DNA of 64,000 nucleotides from Candidatus Parabeggiatoa sp. nov. 2 (lineage in GTDB: Bacteria > Pseudomonadota > Gammaproteobacteria > Beggiatoales > Beggiatoaceae): NCBI GenBank assembly GCA_002085445.1, contig NBMI01000009.1:5951-69950 (forward strand). Reading direction: 5' to 3'. This document shows, piece after piece, positions 28,433 through 37,050 of this stretch. A model generated the notes under the pieces. It had not been told where the DNA came from, ran no database searches, and worked only from the letters and a program-made list of their open reading frames with translations. Every line of letters starts with the position of its first letter. Position 1 is the first letter of the stretch. Both the position numbers and the translations under genes were made by a program.

Positions 28433-28435
28433 AAG

Positions 28436-28799
28436 CTTTGGTAATGGGTAATAAGGGGCAAGGGGCAAGGGGCAATGGGAATAAGGCCAAGGAATAGGGG
28501 CAAGGGGCTAGGATTGAAGGCAATGCCGTTAAATATACTTAGCACGGGAATAATTTTCGAGGCAAAAGTTTTGCTTTGAAAAACTTTTGCTGAGAAAGGA
28601 CTTTTTGCACACCGCGTAGCGATTGGGTGTGTTTTTTAAAAGTGATCGACAGTTTTTCAGAGAAATAATTTAAAAACAGCCAACTGAAAGCTCAAGTCCC
28701 CTAAAGGGGACTAAATAATTATCTGAATATCTATAGCACAGCTTCGAGCCGAAGTTTCAACAGATCTCGCTTCGCTTGAGACGAAATTTGTGACCATCT
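28436..28799. other. upstream region of the GAP1-like gene: GGGGCAA repeats and a hairpin
   Basis: AAGGGGC/GGGGCAA heptamer-like repeats lie at about 28,455-28,510. A strong hairpin, GCAAAAGTTTT-gctttg-AAAAACTTTTGC, lies at about 28,561-28,592. It shares its stem sequence with the hairpins of the element that begins at 28,800. No gene was seen. Confidence 0.55.
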
Positions 28800-29173
28800 A
28801 CAGTTCGCATTATACACCAAAACCACAAAATGAAAAAAAAATCAAGTTCACGCAAAAGTTTTGGAAAAACACTTTTGCGTGAAATATTGACAGACAATAA
28901 TTATTTGTAATAGAATGCACGTCGGAACTTAGGGAAGTTCAAGAAGGCAGGTATTAGCGGTTCAGTTTATACGGGTTTTACCTAGACTTATAATTAAGAT
29001 AAGATTAGCTTCAAAATCAATACTTGGCAAAAGTTTCTCCGAAACTTTTGCCGACGTAAGTGTATATTATACATAGAGTCACAGATAATTATCTGTAACG
29101 TGGGGAGCTTACCCCTATTTCACATAAATAATTCGACTATTTTTGGGTAGTTTTGGCGTTTTTTAAGTAAGAG
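28800..29173 (+). repeat. long inverted repeat, copy 1 (about 370 bp, structured, with promoter)
   Basis: This segment is the reverse complement, with scattered differences, of 37,051-37,397. Shared landmarks are ACAGTTCGCATTATACAC at one end, a hairpin with stem ACGCAAAAGT, a TTGACA promoter box, GGAACTTAGGGAAGTTCAAG, the hairpin GGCAAAAGTTTC-tcc-GAAACTTTTGCC (about 29,025-29,052), the palindrome CAGATAATTATCTG, GAGCTTACCCCTATTTCAC, and TTTTTAAGTAAGAG at the other end. The hairpin flanks differ between copies but still pair, which suggests a selected RNA or cruciform structure. Each copy lies upstream of a large gene in the same relative orientation (GAP1-like here, RND transporter at 37.4 kb). 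Confidence 0.8.
28887..28916 (+). promoter_or_regulatory. sigma-70-type promoter in inverted repeat copy 1
   Basis: The -35 box TTGACA (28,887-28,892) and the -10-like TAGAAT (28,911-28,916) are 18 bp apart. The second copy has TTGACA and a perfect TATAAT at the same spacing. Transcription would run rightward through the hairpins of the element, antisense to the 3' side of the AAA gene. A short non-coding RNA is a plausible product. Confidence 0.5.
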
Positions 29174-29450
29174 TCTAAAATACCGGCTCGAAACATAAAA
29201 TTTGAGTATTTTAACAGATACTATAGTTTGTAAGAATAATATTTTGTTGCTAACAAACTGAAGATTCATGCCATGAATCCTCAGTTTGTAGCCTGATTTT
29301 TCTGAAAAACTATATCCCTTTTTGGGATAGTATCTGTTGCCGCTTTGTGGGCATATCATTTTCACGCTTAGCCCTTACCTTTCTCATTCCCCATTTCTCA
29401 TTTACCTGCCCCCTGACCTTTTTACCTTATCCCTTATCCCTTTTCCTTAC
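29174..29450. other. intergenic, AT-rich
   Basis: A GAGGATTCATGGCATGAATCT-like inverted repeat (ATGAATC/GATTCAT, about 29,262-29,283) lies beside CAAACTGA...CAGTTTGT. It could form a hairpin downstream of the inverted-repeat element. Nothing coding was seen. Confidence 0.4.
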
Positions 29451-31235
29451 TTAGGCTTGTATCACATCCCGCCCGTCTTTCAAAGCCTCTGTCCAAGAAT
29501 TGATGAGGCTCGCACATTTGCGTAGATATTTAGCATAGTTCTCGCTCCATTCCTCTAAGCCTTGCATGAGACTATCATTGGCGGGATCGCCTACCATCAA
29601 TCTGACCTTTGTTAGCACTTGTTGTAACAGAACAATATCTAGGGCATCCCAAGCGCTATTCATGTCCAGCAGTTGTAAATGAGCCAAGCAACGTTTTAAG
29701 GAGTCAGCGGCGCGTAAGGAAAACATAGCGTTTTTATACTTGAGCAACGCATCAAGTTCTTCTATAGACATGATTTGTTTTTCATCCAATTCAAGTTTAA
29801 CACGATCTAATGTAGCTCTCGGTTCTAAAGTCAATTCGATGATGGAAGCGCGATCTAAAACACGCGGCGACAACGATAAAGTTGTATGGTCATTATTGAT
29901 AGTGGCGACAAAACGGATGGCTGGGGAAACGAAGACTTTGCTGCCCGTCGCTGTCACGCCACGGATACTTTTACCACCGAGTTCAATCATACGCAGTTTG
30001 TCTTGATCATCTGGATATTGTGAGCGCACTAAAATATCGGCAAACCAATATTCGGGTTGACTGAGGTTAAATTCTTCAAAAATAACCATAAAGGTGCGTT
30101 TGTCATTCTTTCGCCAAGCCGTCTCGGCCTTGCATAAAAACTTCGTAAAATCAGTAGGTTCAAACTCATTGCTGATAGGATTGACATACCCTAATAAATC
30201 TTCACGACCACGCCAAGTAGAACCCACCGGCACAATCAGTTTGCGATCCTGATCGTCAATCAACTCAGTCGCTAAAGTGCTTTTACCAACCCCCGGATGG
30301 CCGGTGAGGATGAGAATATTTTTAGTCAGCGAGACGACCATCACAGCATCTAAAATTTCCTTGCTATAAGCGGTTTTTATTTTTTCTTTGGCACTGTCTT
30401 TTTCTATCAGTGGGCAAGTCGCTGTTCCATTTTTAGCAGCCGGTTTCGTGGGGGTTGTTACCACACTGGGAGAAGTTTTTTTAATGTCTAAGTTTTTTAG
30501 ACTATCAACAAAAGGGCTTCTCGTTAAAACCGACGGTGTACTTCGACTGGTATAGGTACGCACCATATTTTGCTGTATCCGCAGCGCATCTTCCCGGGCC
30601 ATTTCAAACCATTCATGCAAATGGGCATGAAAATTTTCAAACCGCTCGGCATCTTTAGCGTTATGCCAATTGGGGTGAGGACTACGGGCTTGCTCGGCCG
30701 CTTTTTCAAACATATTTTCCACTGCCACGCGGTTGACTTCTTTGAGATAAACCCCACCAATAATGCTCTTGTAGTACACGGTTAAGATATAGGGTTGCTG
30801 AAAGCGCGTCCAACCGTCGGGATAGGGTTCTATTCGCCACAAGGTCTTAAATTCATTGATTTTTTGTGGAGAAACACTACGCACACGATAGGCCCCGAAA
30901 ACGTAGTCTTTGGGTCTGGTATTAATATCACTAATCCCACGGGGTTCTTGAAAACGTTTACCCCAAAACAGTAAAATTTGATTATTCAATGCTTCTGGGT
31001 ACGGTTCAAGCAACCACCCTATGCCCAAATCATCGATCAGGCAATAGGGATTGGCTTGTTCAAAAATGTGGATGTGATAACAACGCGGATCGCCTTGTTG
31101 ACAATAGTCAGTACGAAATTGTTGTTTTGCAGAACAATTCCAAGTTTCGGCATTTTTACAAATGCTCCCATCCCACCCTCGACGGTGAGAGTTAATCGTA
31201 CAACCTAAAGCGTTACCAATGGTAATAAAACTCAT
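29451..31235 (-). CDS. MoxR/McrB-like AAA ATPase with a novel N-terminal domain
   Basis: This 594-residue protein has a C-terminal AAA+ module: Walker A LTGHPGVGKST (about residues 305-316), Walker B-like FMVIFEEFNLSQPEYWF (about 382-398), and a sensor region FVATINNDHTTLSLSPRVLDR (about 446). The helical lid follows to residue 560. Glu-Glu in the Walker B segment and the pre-sensor N fit the MoxR/McrB branch. The N-terminal 190 residues carry six or more Cys (for example the stretch CKNAETWNC, and CQQGDPRCYHIHIF) and resemble nothing I know. A low-complexity Ser/Thr/Pro linker joins the two parts. MoxR-type ATPases act as remodelling factors and occur in conflict systems with GTPases. This one lies upstream of the GAP1-like gene on the same strand, but 1 kb of repeat-containing sequence separates them. 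Confidence 0.78.
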   Translation of the reverse strand: MSFITIGNALGCTINSHRRGWDGSICKNAETWNCSAKQQFRTDYCQQGDPRCYHIHIFEQANPYCLIDDLGIGWLLEPYPEALNNQILLFWGKRFQEPRGISDINTRPKDYVFGAYRVRSVSPQKINEFKTLWRIEPYPDGWTRFQQPYILTVYYKSIIGGVYLKEVNRVAVENMFEKAAEQARSPHPNWHNAKDAERFENFHAHLHEWFEMAREDALRIQQNMVRTYTSRSTPSVLTRSPFVDSLKNLDIKKTSPSVVTTPTKPAAKNGTATCPLIEKDSAKEKIKTAYSKEILDAVMVVSLTKNILILTGHPGVGKSTLATELIDDQDRKLIVPVGSTWRGREDLLGYVNPISNEFEPTDFTKFLCKAETAWRKNDKRTFMVIFEEFNLSQPEYWFADILVRSQYPDDQDKLRMIELGGKSIRGVTATGSKVFVSPAIRFVATINNDHTTLSLSPRVLDRASIIELTLEPRATLDRVKLELDEKQIMSIEELDALLKYKNAMFSLRAADSLKRCLAHLQLLDMNSAWDALDIVLLQQVLTKVRLMVGDPANDSLMQGLEEWSENYAKYLRKCASLINSWTEALKDGRDVIQA

Positions 31236-31860
31236 AATATGATGCCTTTTTATCTGTTATAGAGTGTGTGTGTCAATGAAGAAATCCATCAGTTTGATAT
31301 CCCAACCGAGCTACGCAAAACGTGTGCTTGTTGATAGTATTAACAAGCTTTTTTTATAACACGTTTTAAGCTTACCAAAAAAGTGACATAGATTGTGTAG
31401 GGGTTTAGTTGAGGTTTGAGGTCTCGCGGGTTTTTGATATGGCAGAAAATCCGTGTCAAATCCACACCCATCTTAACAATTTGTGGCGCTTCAATAAATG
31501 AGTTTTCGCTTATGTTGACTTTTGGGGTAGAATATAAGCAACCGCTAATATACAATAGGCCCTCTTTTTTTTAAGGCCGAAATTATCACGATGGTTTTGC
31601 ACAAGCGGCCAGAGACTTACTTGCCACGAGAGGACTCGCATGGCGAAAACAGACCAAGCTTTTGGATACTTGTTGCGGCTCCCTTTTATCCTTCACTCTT
31701 CCCCTTTCCCTCAATTTCGAGATCGGGGGGTGATTGAGGGGTGAATATTAGCAATCACTAATATATAATAAAGTTTTTCATCTAACTATTTTGGGGGTTG
31801 AAAACCTCCGAGTCAGGCATACTCTGAAAGAAGCGCCCTGAATTTTCGGCAACAGATATA
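31236..31860. repeat. first two copies of a tandem CTAATATATAATA unit, AT-rich non-coding region
   Basis: A unit that includes AGGGGTGAATATTAGCAATC followed by ACTAATATATAATA occurs at 31,523-31,560, 31,740-31,770 and again at 32,138-32,175. The second and third copies are preceded by related sequence (ACTTGCCACGAGAGGACTC at about 31,617 and ACTTGTCACGAGGGGACTC at about 32,045, then GTTGCGGCTCCC / GTTGCGAGCCCC). The repeated unit is therefore about 140-180 bp long. No reading frame is shared between copies. Confidence 0.6.
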
Positions 31861-31985
31861 GGACTTACGCATTGACAAAATAAATTAATTTCGTATTCAG
31901 TTAGTTATGTATCAAAGGCCAAGGCCTTTACCGCTTCAGTTATTTAGATAAAATTAATTGGTTAGTAGCCTGAGTGCGTAAGTCC
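31861..31985. mobile_element. MITE, 125 bp, TIR GGACTTACGCA, flanked by TA
   Basis: The ends GGACTTACGCA and TGCGTAAGTCC are perfect inverted repeats, and the element is bordered by TA on both sides (31,859-31,860 and 31,986-31,987). TA flanks are the hallmark of IS630/Tc1-mariner type transposition. No transposase is encoded, so it would be moved in trans. Confidence 0.8.
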
Positions 31986-31987
31986 TA

Positions 31988-32704
31988 AGTTACTCAGAAA
32001 AAAAGGTTGAAATTTTAACGATTGTTTGATATTAGGGTTTTAGACTTGTCACGAGGGGACTCTTATGTCGGTAGACTTGTTGCGAGCCCCCGTTTACCCC
32101 TATCCTCTCTCGATGTCTTGTGGTAAATGTTATTTTGGGGTTGAATATAATCAATCGCTAATATATAATATATACCTTCATTTTATTTTGTTTAAATTTT
32201 AACGATTGCTTTTGGTTGTATTTGAGACTGACTTTGGGAGGGTTTTGCTAAAAAAGCGAATTTTGACTGAAAAATGAAAGAGGCATAAAAAATCACTCTC
32301 TTAGAAGATTGTTTTATAACTCATTGATTTTTCAGTCGATGCAAAAAAAAATTTAACGCTAAAAAAAAACGTTTGCCGAAAAGACTCAATTCAACCCAAC
32401 CGTCGCATTAAAAACCGTCGCCTGATTCTAGCCAGACAACTATTGACAAATAGGTTTATTTATTCTCTTGCTTAAAAGCCTGTTTTTTGATATAAATAAC
32501 TTTTAAAGTTCAAAAATGCGAGAACCAAGCATTCAACAGTCTTCTACAATAGCGGTAGAAGCTGTGCGAGATCACCGATCTGTGTTCTCTTATTGAGTTT
32601 TTTGAATAAAAACTCTTAATCAGAAGATTTGTCCACAAATCTGAGAACGGCAAGTGTTGATATTTTGACACGTTATAAATCCACTTTAATTGAGAGGAAA
32701 ATAC
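31988..32704. other. third CTAATATATAATA unit and structured leader before the SCP2 gene
   Basis: The third tandem unit lies at about 32,038-32,175. Further on are two strong hairpins directly upstream of the next gene: GAGTTTTT-tgaat-AAAAACTC (about 32,595-32,615) and GATTTGTccACAAATC (about 32,626-32,642). No gene was seen. The hairpins could belong to an mRNA leader or to a terminator of an upstream transcript. Confidence 0.5.
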
Positions 32705-33106
32705 ATGGCTGATTTATTTTCAGACGCTTGGATGAAAGGCTTCATGGAAGAATGGAATAAAGAGCCTGAGCTGGCAGACGCACTCGCTAAGATCAATTTT
32801 AGCACCAATATTAGTTATGGGTTTGCTGGCGAGGACCAACCGAAAGGCATTTTGGTTATTGAAAATGGCAAGGTCACGTCGGCTGGTGCGTACAATGGCG
32901 AAGAAATGAATTGGGATTTACGCGCCTCAGAAGATAACTGGAACAAATGGCTTCAGAAAGGCCTTGGCATGGCCAGCTTGGGGGCGGCCTATGTGGGCGG
33001 CAAGCTTAAATTCAAAACGGGCGACTACGCGGCCATGATTAAAGACCCACGCATGGCAGGGCCTTTTGTGAAAAGTTTCACTGTGATGGGGCGCGTCAAA
33101 GTCTAG
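32705..33106 (+). CDS. SCP2-like sterol-carrier-fold protein, cytoplasmic
   Basis: This 133-residue protein matches the SCP2 fold, which binds hydrophobic ligands such as lipids or CoA-linked acyl groups. The order is a helix (LFSDAWMKGFMEEWNKEPEL), then beta strands with ISYGF, GILVIENGKVTSAGAYNGE and WDLRASEDNWNKWLQKG, and the closing GGKLKFKTGDYAAM...PFVKSFTVMG. The ATG at 32705 is preceded by GAGAGG at the right distance; an in-frame TTG 15 bases earlier overlaps that ribosome site and is rejected. It has no signal peptide. A paralogue with a signal peptide follows 670 bp downstream, then an efflux adaptor. The ligand cannot be told from sequence. Confidence 0.75.
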   Translation: MADLFSDAWMKGFMEEWNKEPELADALAKINFSTNISYGFAGEDQPKGILVIENGKVTSAGAYNGEEMNWDLRASEDNWNKWLQKGLGMASLGAAYVGGKLKFKTGDYAAMIKDPRMAGPFVKSFTVMGRVKV

Positions 33107-33773
33107 CGAGGGGATGTTGACGAAAGAAATCCCCCCCGGGGGATTTCTGGGTAGTCGAGTCAACACCTAGTCTAGCGGCAGTGAGTCGTCGGTGCATTTG
33201 CTAGAACTCTATTTATTAGTCAAACCTAATCAAAGTGACTTATTTCCGTTAAGTATTTCCGTTAAGTTTTAGAGTGTTATATTTTAACACTTTACTTTTT
33301 AAATTTTATCACATAAAATAATTAGAGTCATCTGCTTGGATGACACCATGACGGTGTCGTGGATATGAGGGGCTCTGCAAATCAGAGCTTGCAAATTCAC
33401 CTCAAGATTAGGTTAATCTTGGTGTGTGTTTTATTAGTCCTTGAGTCTAGGGGCCTCTGACAAGCATCCCTCATTAAGTCATACTCACTGACCGACAGGA
33501 GGGGCTATTAACTTAAAAAACCTGTTGTATCGTACACAAAACTATTGATAACTATTGACATATCAATACAGTGTGGGTCTAGTCCAAAAAATATTGATAA
33601 CTATTGATATTGGCTGGGCGTTATCTAAAAAGAACAGGTTGCTTGCAACTGACAGTCAATCAGCTTAACGAAAGCAGGAACTCTATTTTTCTTGCTATTT
33701 TTCTTGCATGCAACGATTGAGGCATAACAAATCCCTTATTTTACTCACTTAAACCTTGATAACAGGAGATAAC
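33107..33773. other. structured intergenic region between the two SCP2-like genes
   Basis: A GAAATCCCccCCGGGGGATTTC hairpin (about 33,125-33,148) follows the stop and may terminate transcription. Then come three consecutive stem-loops at 33,338-33,425: GACACCatgaCGGTGTC, GGCTCTGcaaatCAGAGC inside a wider GAGG...CCTC pairing, and AAGATTaggttAATCTT. The sequence AATATTGATAACTATTGATA / TTGGCTGG at about 33,588-33,616 recurs at 36,875-36,903. No gene was seen. Confidence 0.55.
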
Positions 33774-34238
33774 ATGTTGAAACAACTCACTCGGATAGCA
33801 ACCGTCGTCGGGATGCTCTTGTACATGGGCGCTGCCACTGCGGCTGACATATTTTCAGACGCTTGGATGAAAGACTTTAAGAAGGCATGGAATGACGAGT
33901 CTGAAATCACCGGGCCACTCGCCGAAATTAAATTTAACTCCACCATTTGCTACGGGATAAAGGATGAGGATAACCCCAAAGGCTGTGTTGTGGTCGAAAA
34001 CGGCAACGTGACAAAGGCCGGCGCGTATAGCGATGAAGAAGCGAATTGGGATTTACGCGCCACGGCTGAGGAGTGGCAGAACTGGATGACAAATGGCATA
34101 GGCAAGGCCGACTTGATGTTGCCCGGCTGGGCTGGTGGTCTGAAATTTGAAAAAGGCGAGTACATGGAGATGATGAGTTCCCCAAGTATGTGGGGGCCTT
34201 TTGTGAAAAGTTTTGCGGTCATGGGAAAAGTCAAGTAG
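33774..34238 (+). CDS. SCP2-like protein with signal peptide (periplasmic)
   Basis: This 154-residue paralogue of the preceding protein shares IFSDAWMKDFKKAWNDE, VVVENGNVTKAGAYSDEEAN, WDLRATAEEWQNWM and PFVKSFAVMGKVK, and it carries a typical Sec signal peptide (MLKQLTRIATVVGMLLYMGA, cleavage likely after AATAA). The ATG at 33774 has an AGGAG site six bases upstream. Export of an SCP2-type fold is unusual, since these proteins normally work in the cytoplasm. The next two genes encode a periplasmic adaptor and an RND pump, so delivery of a lipid-like ligand to or from the pump is an attractive but unproven idea. The start of the adaptor gene (MLKQIIRLA) resembles this signal peptide. Confidence 0.78.
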   Translation: MLKQLTRIATVVGMLLYMGAATAADIFSDAWMKDFKKAWNDESEITGPLAEIKFNSTICYGIKDEDNPKGCVVVENGNVTKAGAYSDEEANWDLRATAEEWQNWMTNGIGKADLMLPGWAGGLKFEKGEYMEMMSSPSMWGPFVKSFAVMGKVK

Positions 34239-34388
34239 CGGTCACTCGCGCCGGTATGAGTACTTGTGATACCTGCTGAGGTTGTTGCGAAACTTGAGCG
34301 CCCCTCACCCTAACCCTCTCCCCACCGGGGAGAGGTTTCTAATAATTAATGATTAATGATTAATGATTAATTGTTAATAATTAATTAC
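34239..34388. repeat. gap with a GGGGAG hairpin and TTAATGA heptamers
   Basis: A CCCTCACCCTAACCCTCTCC-type repeat continues into CCCaccGGGGAGAGG (about 34,310-34,335). TTAATGA heptamers (about four) follow at 34,343-34,385. Confidence 0.6.
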
Positions 34389-34738
34389 TAACGTGAGTTC
34401 GACTTTAAATATCAATGAGTTATTAAATTATTATTTCTCTAAATTATTTATTGATAATGACTTAATTATCAATCAGTTAAAAAAAAACCATAAGCTGTAC
34501 TGGTTCATTCCAGTTGATGGCCCACAAATATTCTGTTTTAACGTATTAATGCTAAGGATCAGCAAATAAATAACTTCCGCCGTCTAAAAGCTCAAGTACC
34601 CTAAAGGGCACTGAACACAGTGACGGGGGAAGTTAATTTTTCTTCGATCCTAAGGGTTTAATATAACAAAATGTCTTTTTAATCAAGTAATTGTCATCAA
34701 ATAATTGATTAACATATTGAAAAGTCGAACTCACGTTA
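34389..34738. mobile_element. MITE-like element with 18-bp inverted ends and a nested repeat
   Basis: The ends TAACGTGAGTTCGACTTT (34,389-34,406) and AAAGTCGAACTCACGTTA (34,721-34,738) are perfect inverted repeats. Inside, at about 34,555-34,668, lies the GGATC...CGATCC repeat (containing TACCCTAAAGGGCAC), also found at 41,945-42,190 but in the opposite orientation. The repeat thus seems to have inserted into an older element. A short frame from about 34,393 to 34,570 (containing NHKLYWFIPVDGPQIF) may be a scrap of a transposase or a passenger gene. Confidence 0.7.
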
Positions 34739-35206
34739 TTAATTTGTCCAACTTGTGGGTAATAGTGAGGGTACGCTCGCAACTTTTAAAAGGGGCTGTT
34801 GTGGCTTAAGGGCATGACAAGCCCCTTTAAAACTTATGAAGGTTAGCGTATAGTCATCAATTTGTTAATAAATTATAACCTCCGCTAACAATCGATAATG
34901 GTATATAGAGAATATTGCCGTCCATAAGACGAGTTTAAAAGTTGACAAACTAGCCTTTTTATGATAAGAAGTCATAGCAGAACATTCATAGTTCTAAAGC
35001 GGCAAGTATGTGGTTCAGTATGCAATGTTATGCGGGTTTTACCTGAGACTGACAATCCGATGAGTTGATGAGAACCAAGTCAATTCGGATGGTATAAAGC
35101 GACCGCTCGATAATTATCTTTATATTTAGTAGATTCGCCCTCTCTTAATTTATTAAGAGTGCTATTTAAAATATTTGTTAACATAAATGAATCGGTAAGA
35201 AAGAGC
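34739..35206. other. intergenic before the adaptor gene
   Basis: About 34,985-35,055 contains GTGGTTCAGTATG...TTATGCGGGTTTTACCT, which weakly resembles part of the long inverted-repeat element (GCGGTTCAGTTTATACGGG, about 28,958-28,985) and may be a decayed third copy. CTTAATTTATTAAG (about 35,145-35,158) is a short palindrome. No gene was seen. Confidence 0.4.
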
Positions 35207-36340
35207 ATGTTGAAACAAATTATCAGACTAGCCGCTATCGGGGTGTGGTGTTGTAGCACGGGCATAACTTATGCGGCTGAAAGTTTAACTTATGAAGTAC
35301 GTGCTCATGATCTAAGCCCACCCGTGACTTTAAGTGGTACCGTGATACCTAAAAAAGAGGTCACCTTTAAGGCACAATTGCAGGGAGAGGTAGAGTATCT
35401 TGCTGGCGAAGAAGGTGACGATTTTTCCGAAGACACGGTTTTGGTGGCTTTGGACGATAGGGAATTGCGGGCGAAAAAGCGTGCCGCTTTTGCCAATTTG
35501 AAAAATGCCGAGGCCGCATGGCACCGTGCCCGCCGGCAATTTTCGCATGAACTATGGTCACCTGAGTCATCTGAGAAAGCACCCAGCGGTATGGGCCTAC
35601 CACATTTATTTGACCAATTTATTACCACACCACTGAGTGATTTGCTTGGACAAAGCAACACTGGACTTGATCGTCGCACCCGGCTACATAGTCATGGAAC
35701 CCGAATTGAACAGGCTGAAAGTGCCATCTGGCAAGCTCGCTCGCAGATTGACCAAATTGATGCCAAACTAGATGATACGGAAAGTCGAGCCCCATTTGAT
35801 GGGGTAATCATTGACAAAATGGTTGAAGTGGGTGATACCGTGACGATGGGTCAACCATTATTGCAGTTTGCTCAAATAGGGCATTTGCAAATTGAAGTCG
35901 ATGTGCCGGCCCGTTTAGTCCGCGGTTTGAAGGTAGATAAACGAGTGTCCGCTAAATTGGATGTGCTGGACGAGCGTATTGTCGTGCAGGTGGCACAAAT
36001 TTTTCCAATCGCTGATCCGCAACGTCATACCGTCAAAGTTAAGTTTGATATATCCGCCCATACACGTAGCGATATTGGTATCGGCCCAGGTCAATACGCC
36101 CAAGTCGATGTACCGGATGTCAAAGCCGGTGGGCGAAAATTACTCCTGATTCCCAAGGCCGCTGTGGTTCAGCGGGGCAGTTTGCCGGCCGTCTGCGTCT
36201 TAAACAACAATTTAAGACACGAAGTGCGTCTGGTGCGAGTTGGCAGTGAAATTAATCCAGCAGTCATCCACGATCTCGATCCGAGTTTAGGCGATAGGGT
36301 TGTGATCAATAGGGCCTCTTCAAAAACGCCTTGTGGATAG
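35207..36340 (+). CDS. RND efflux periplasmic adaptor (HlyD/AcrA-like membrane fusion protein)
   Basis: This 377-residue protein has a signal peptide (MLKQIIRLAAIGVWCCSTGI, cleavage near TYA/AES). A lipoyl/barrel-sandwich half follows (VTLSGTVIPKKEVTFKAQLQ and VEYLAGEEGDDFSEDTVLVALDD, about 37-85), then a helical hairpin (about 88-185), the second lipoyl half (SRAPFDGVIIDKMVEVGDTV and MGQPLLQFAQIG, about 190-225) and a beta-barrel domain. It would link an inner-membrane RND pump to an outer-membrane channel. The ATG at 35207 is chosen because it starts the signal peptide; the frame is open 16 codons upstream. The RND gene follows after 1.1 kb. No TolC-like gene is in the window. Confidence 0.87.
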   Translation: MLKQIIRLAAIGVWCCSTGITYAAESLTYEVRAHDLSPPVTLSGTVIPKKEVTFKAQLQGEVEYLAGEEGDDFSEDTVLVALDDRELRAKKRAAFANLKNAEAAWHRARRQFSHELWSPESSEKAPSGMGLPHLFDQFITTPLSDLLGQSNTGLDRRTRLHSHGTRIEQAESAIWQARSQIDQIDAKLDDTESRAPFDGVIIDKMVEVGDTVTMGQPLLQFAQIGHLQIEVDVPARLVRGLKVDKRVSAKLDVLDERIVVQVAQIFPIADPQRHTVKVKFDISAHTRSDIGIGPGQYAQVDVPDVKAGGRKLLLIPKAAVVQRGSLPAVCVLNNNLRHEVRLVRVGSEINPAVIHDLDPSLGDRVVINRASSKTPCG

Positions 36341-37050
36341 CTGGACCTCTCCCGCGCTCTTATCAATTACGCGATAGTTTCGTATATTCGTCTTCCAAAA
36401 ATCGAGTAGCACCGCGTCAGTCATCAGTCGAGTTCTGAGAACTTCGGAGAGGTTTTTTGCCGCTAAGATAAGCGTCATGTAATAAAATCAATGACTTACA
36501 GATTTCTCCGAGGTTTTCAGTGTTCGGAAAAAGGTAACATGGGAACAACTCCAGTCATTTTGCTGCTCCGTAGTTTGTGATCTAATCGACTTCTCGGTTC
36601 ACAGTACACAGCCCAGAGGAAAAGGCTTGGTTTTCTTGCCAATCCTCGCCGCTTAAGATTTTTACGGTGGCGAGCCAACCCATAGTCCCCCAGGACTCAT
36701 AAGTACTCCACGAGCTTAATATCCTTGCAGAGCCTGCCGTATGATTTTAATAGAATACTCAAACGGCAAGGATGTCAAGTGTTTTGTGTCCTTTTTGACA
36801 CAAAAGCGTCTATTTTTTACCACGAGTAATTAACTCTCTCTAGGGCAGCCGCGATTCTCACAATATAGTCGGCCCAAAAATATTGATAACTATTGATATT
36901 GGCTGGATTTTCAAAACGAAAACCTCCCGCGCCAAAGGGACTCAGACACCAACGCGGAAGGCCTTGTAATTAGAATGTCAAGCGTGAGAACGAGAACGAT
37001 CAACGAGAACGATCACTGAACGAGCGTTTATTACTCATTTATCTTTCAAT
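36341..37050. other. intergenic region between adaptor and RND genes
   Basis: The AATATTGATAACTATTGATA / TTGGCTGG repeat recurs at 36,875-36,903 (other copy at about 33,588). GAGAACGATCA occurs twice in tandem (about 36,990-37,012). The terminator-like hairpin at 36,782-36,818 is listed separately. No gene was seen. Parts near 36,350-36,560 are neither repetitive nor coding. Confidence 0.45.
36782..36818 (+). terminator. candidate intrinsic terminator
   Basis: A nine-base-pair stem TTTTGTGTC / GACACAAAA encloses a short loop (CTTTTT) and is followed within six bases by a TATTTTTT run. It lies 440 bp after the adaptor gene. The AT-rich lower stem makes it only moderately stable. Confidence 0.45.
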
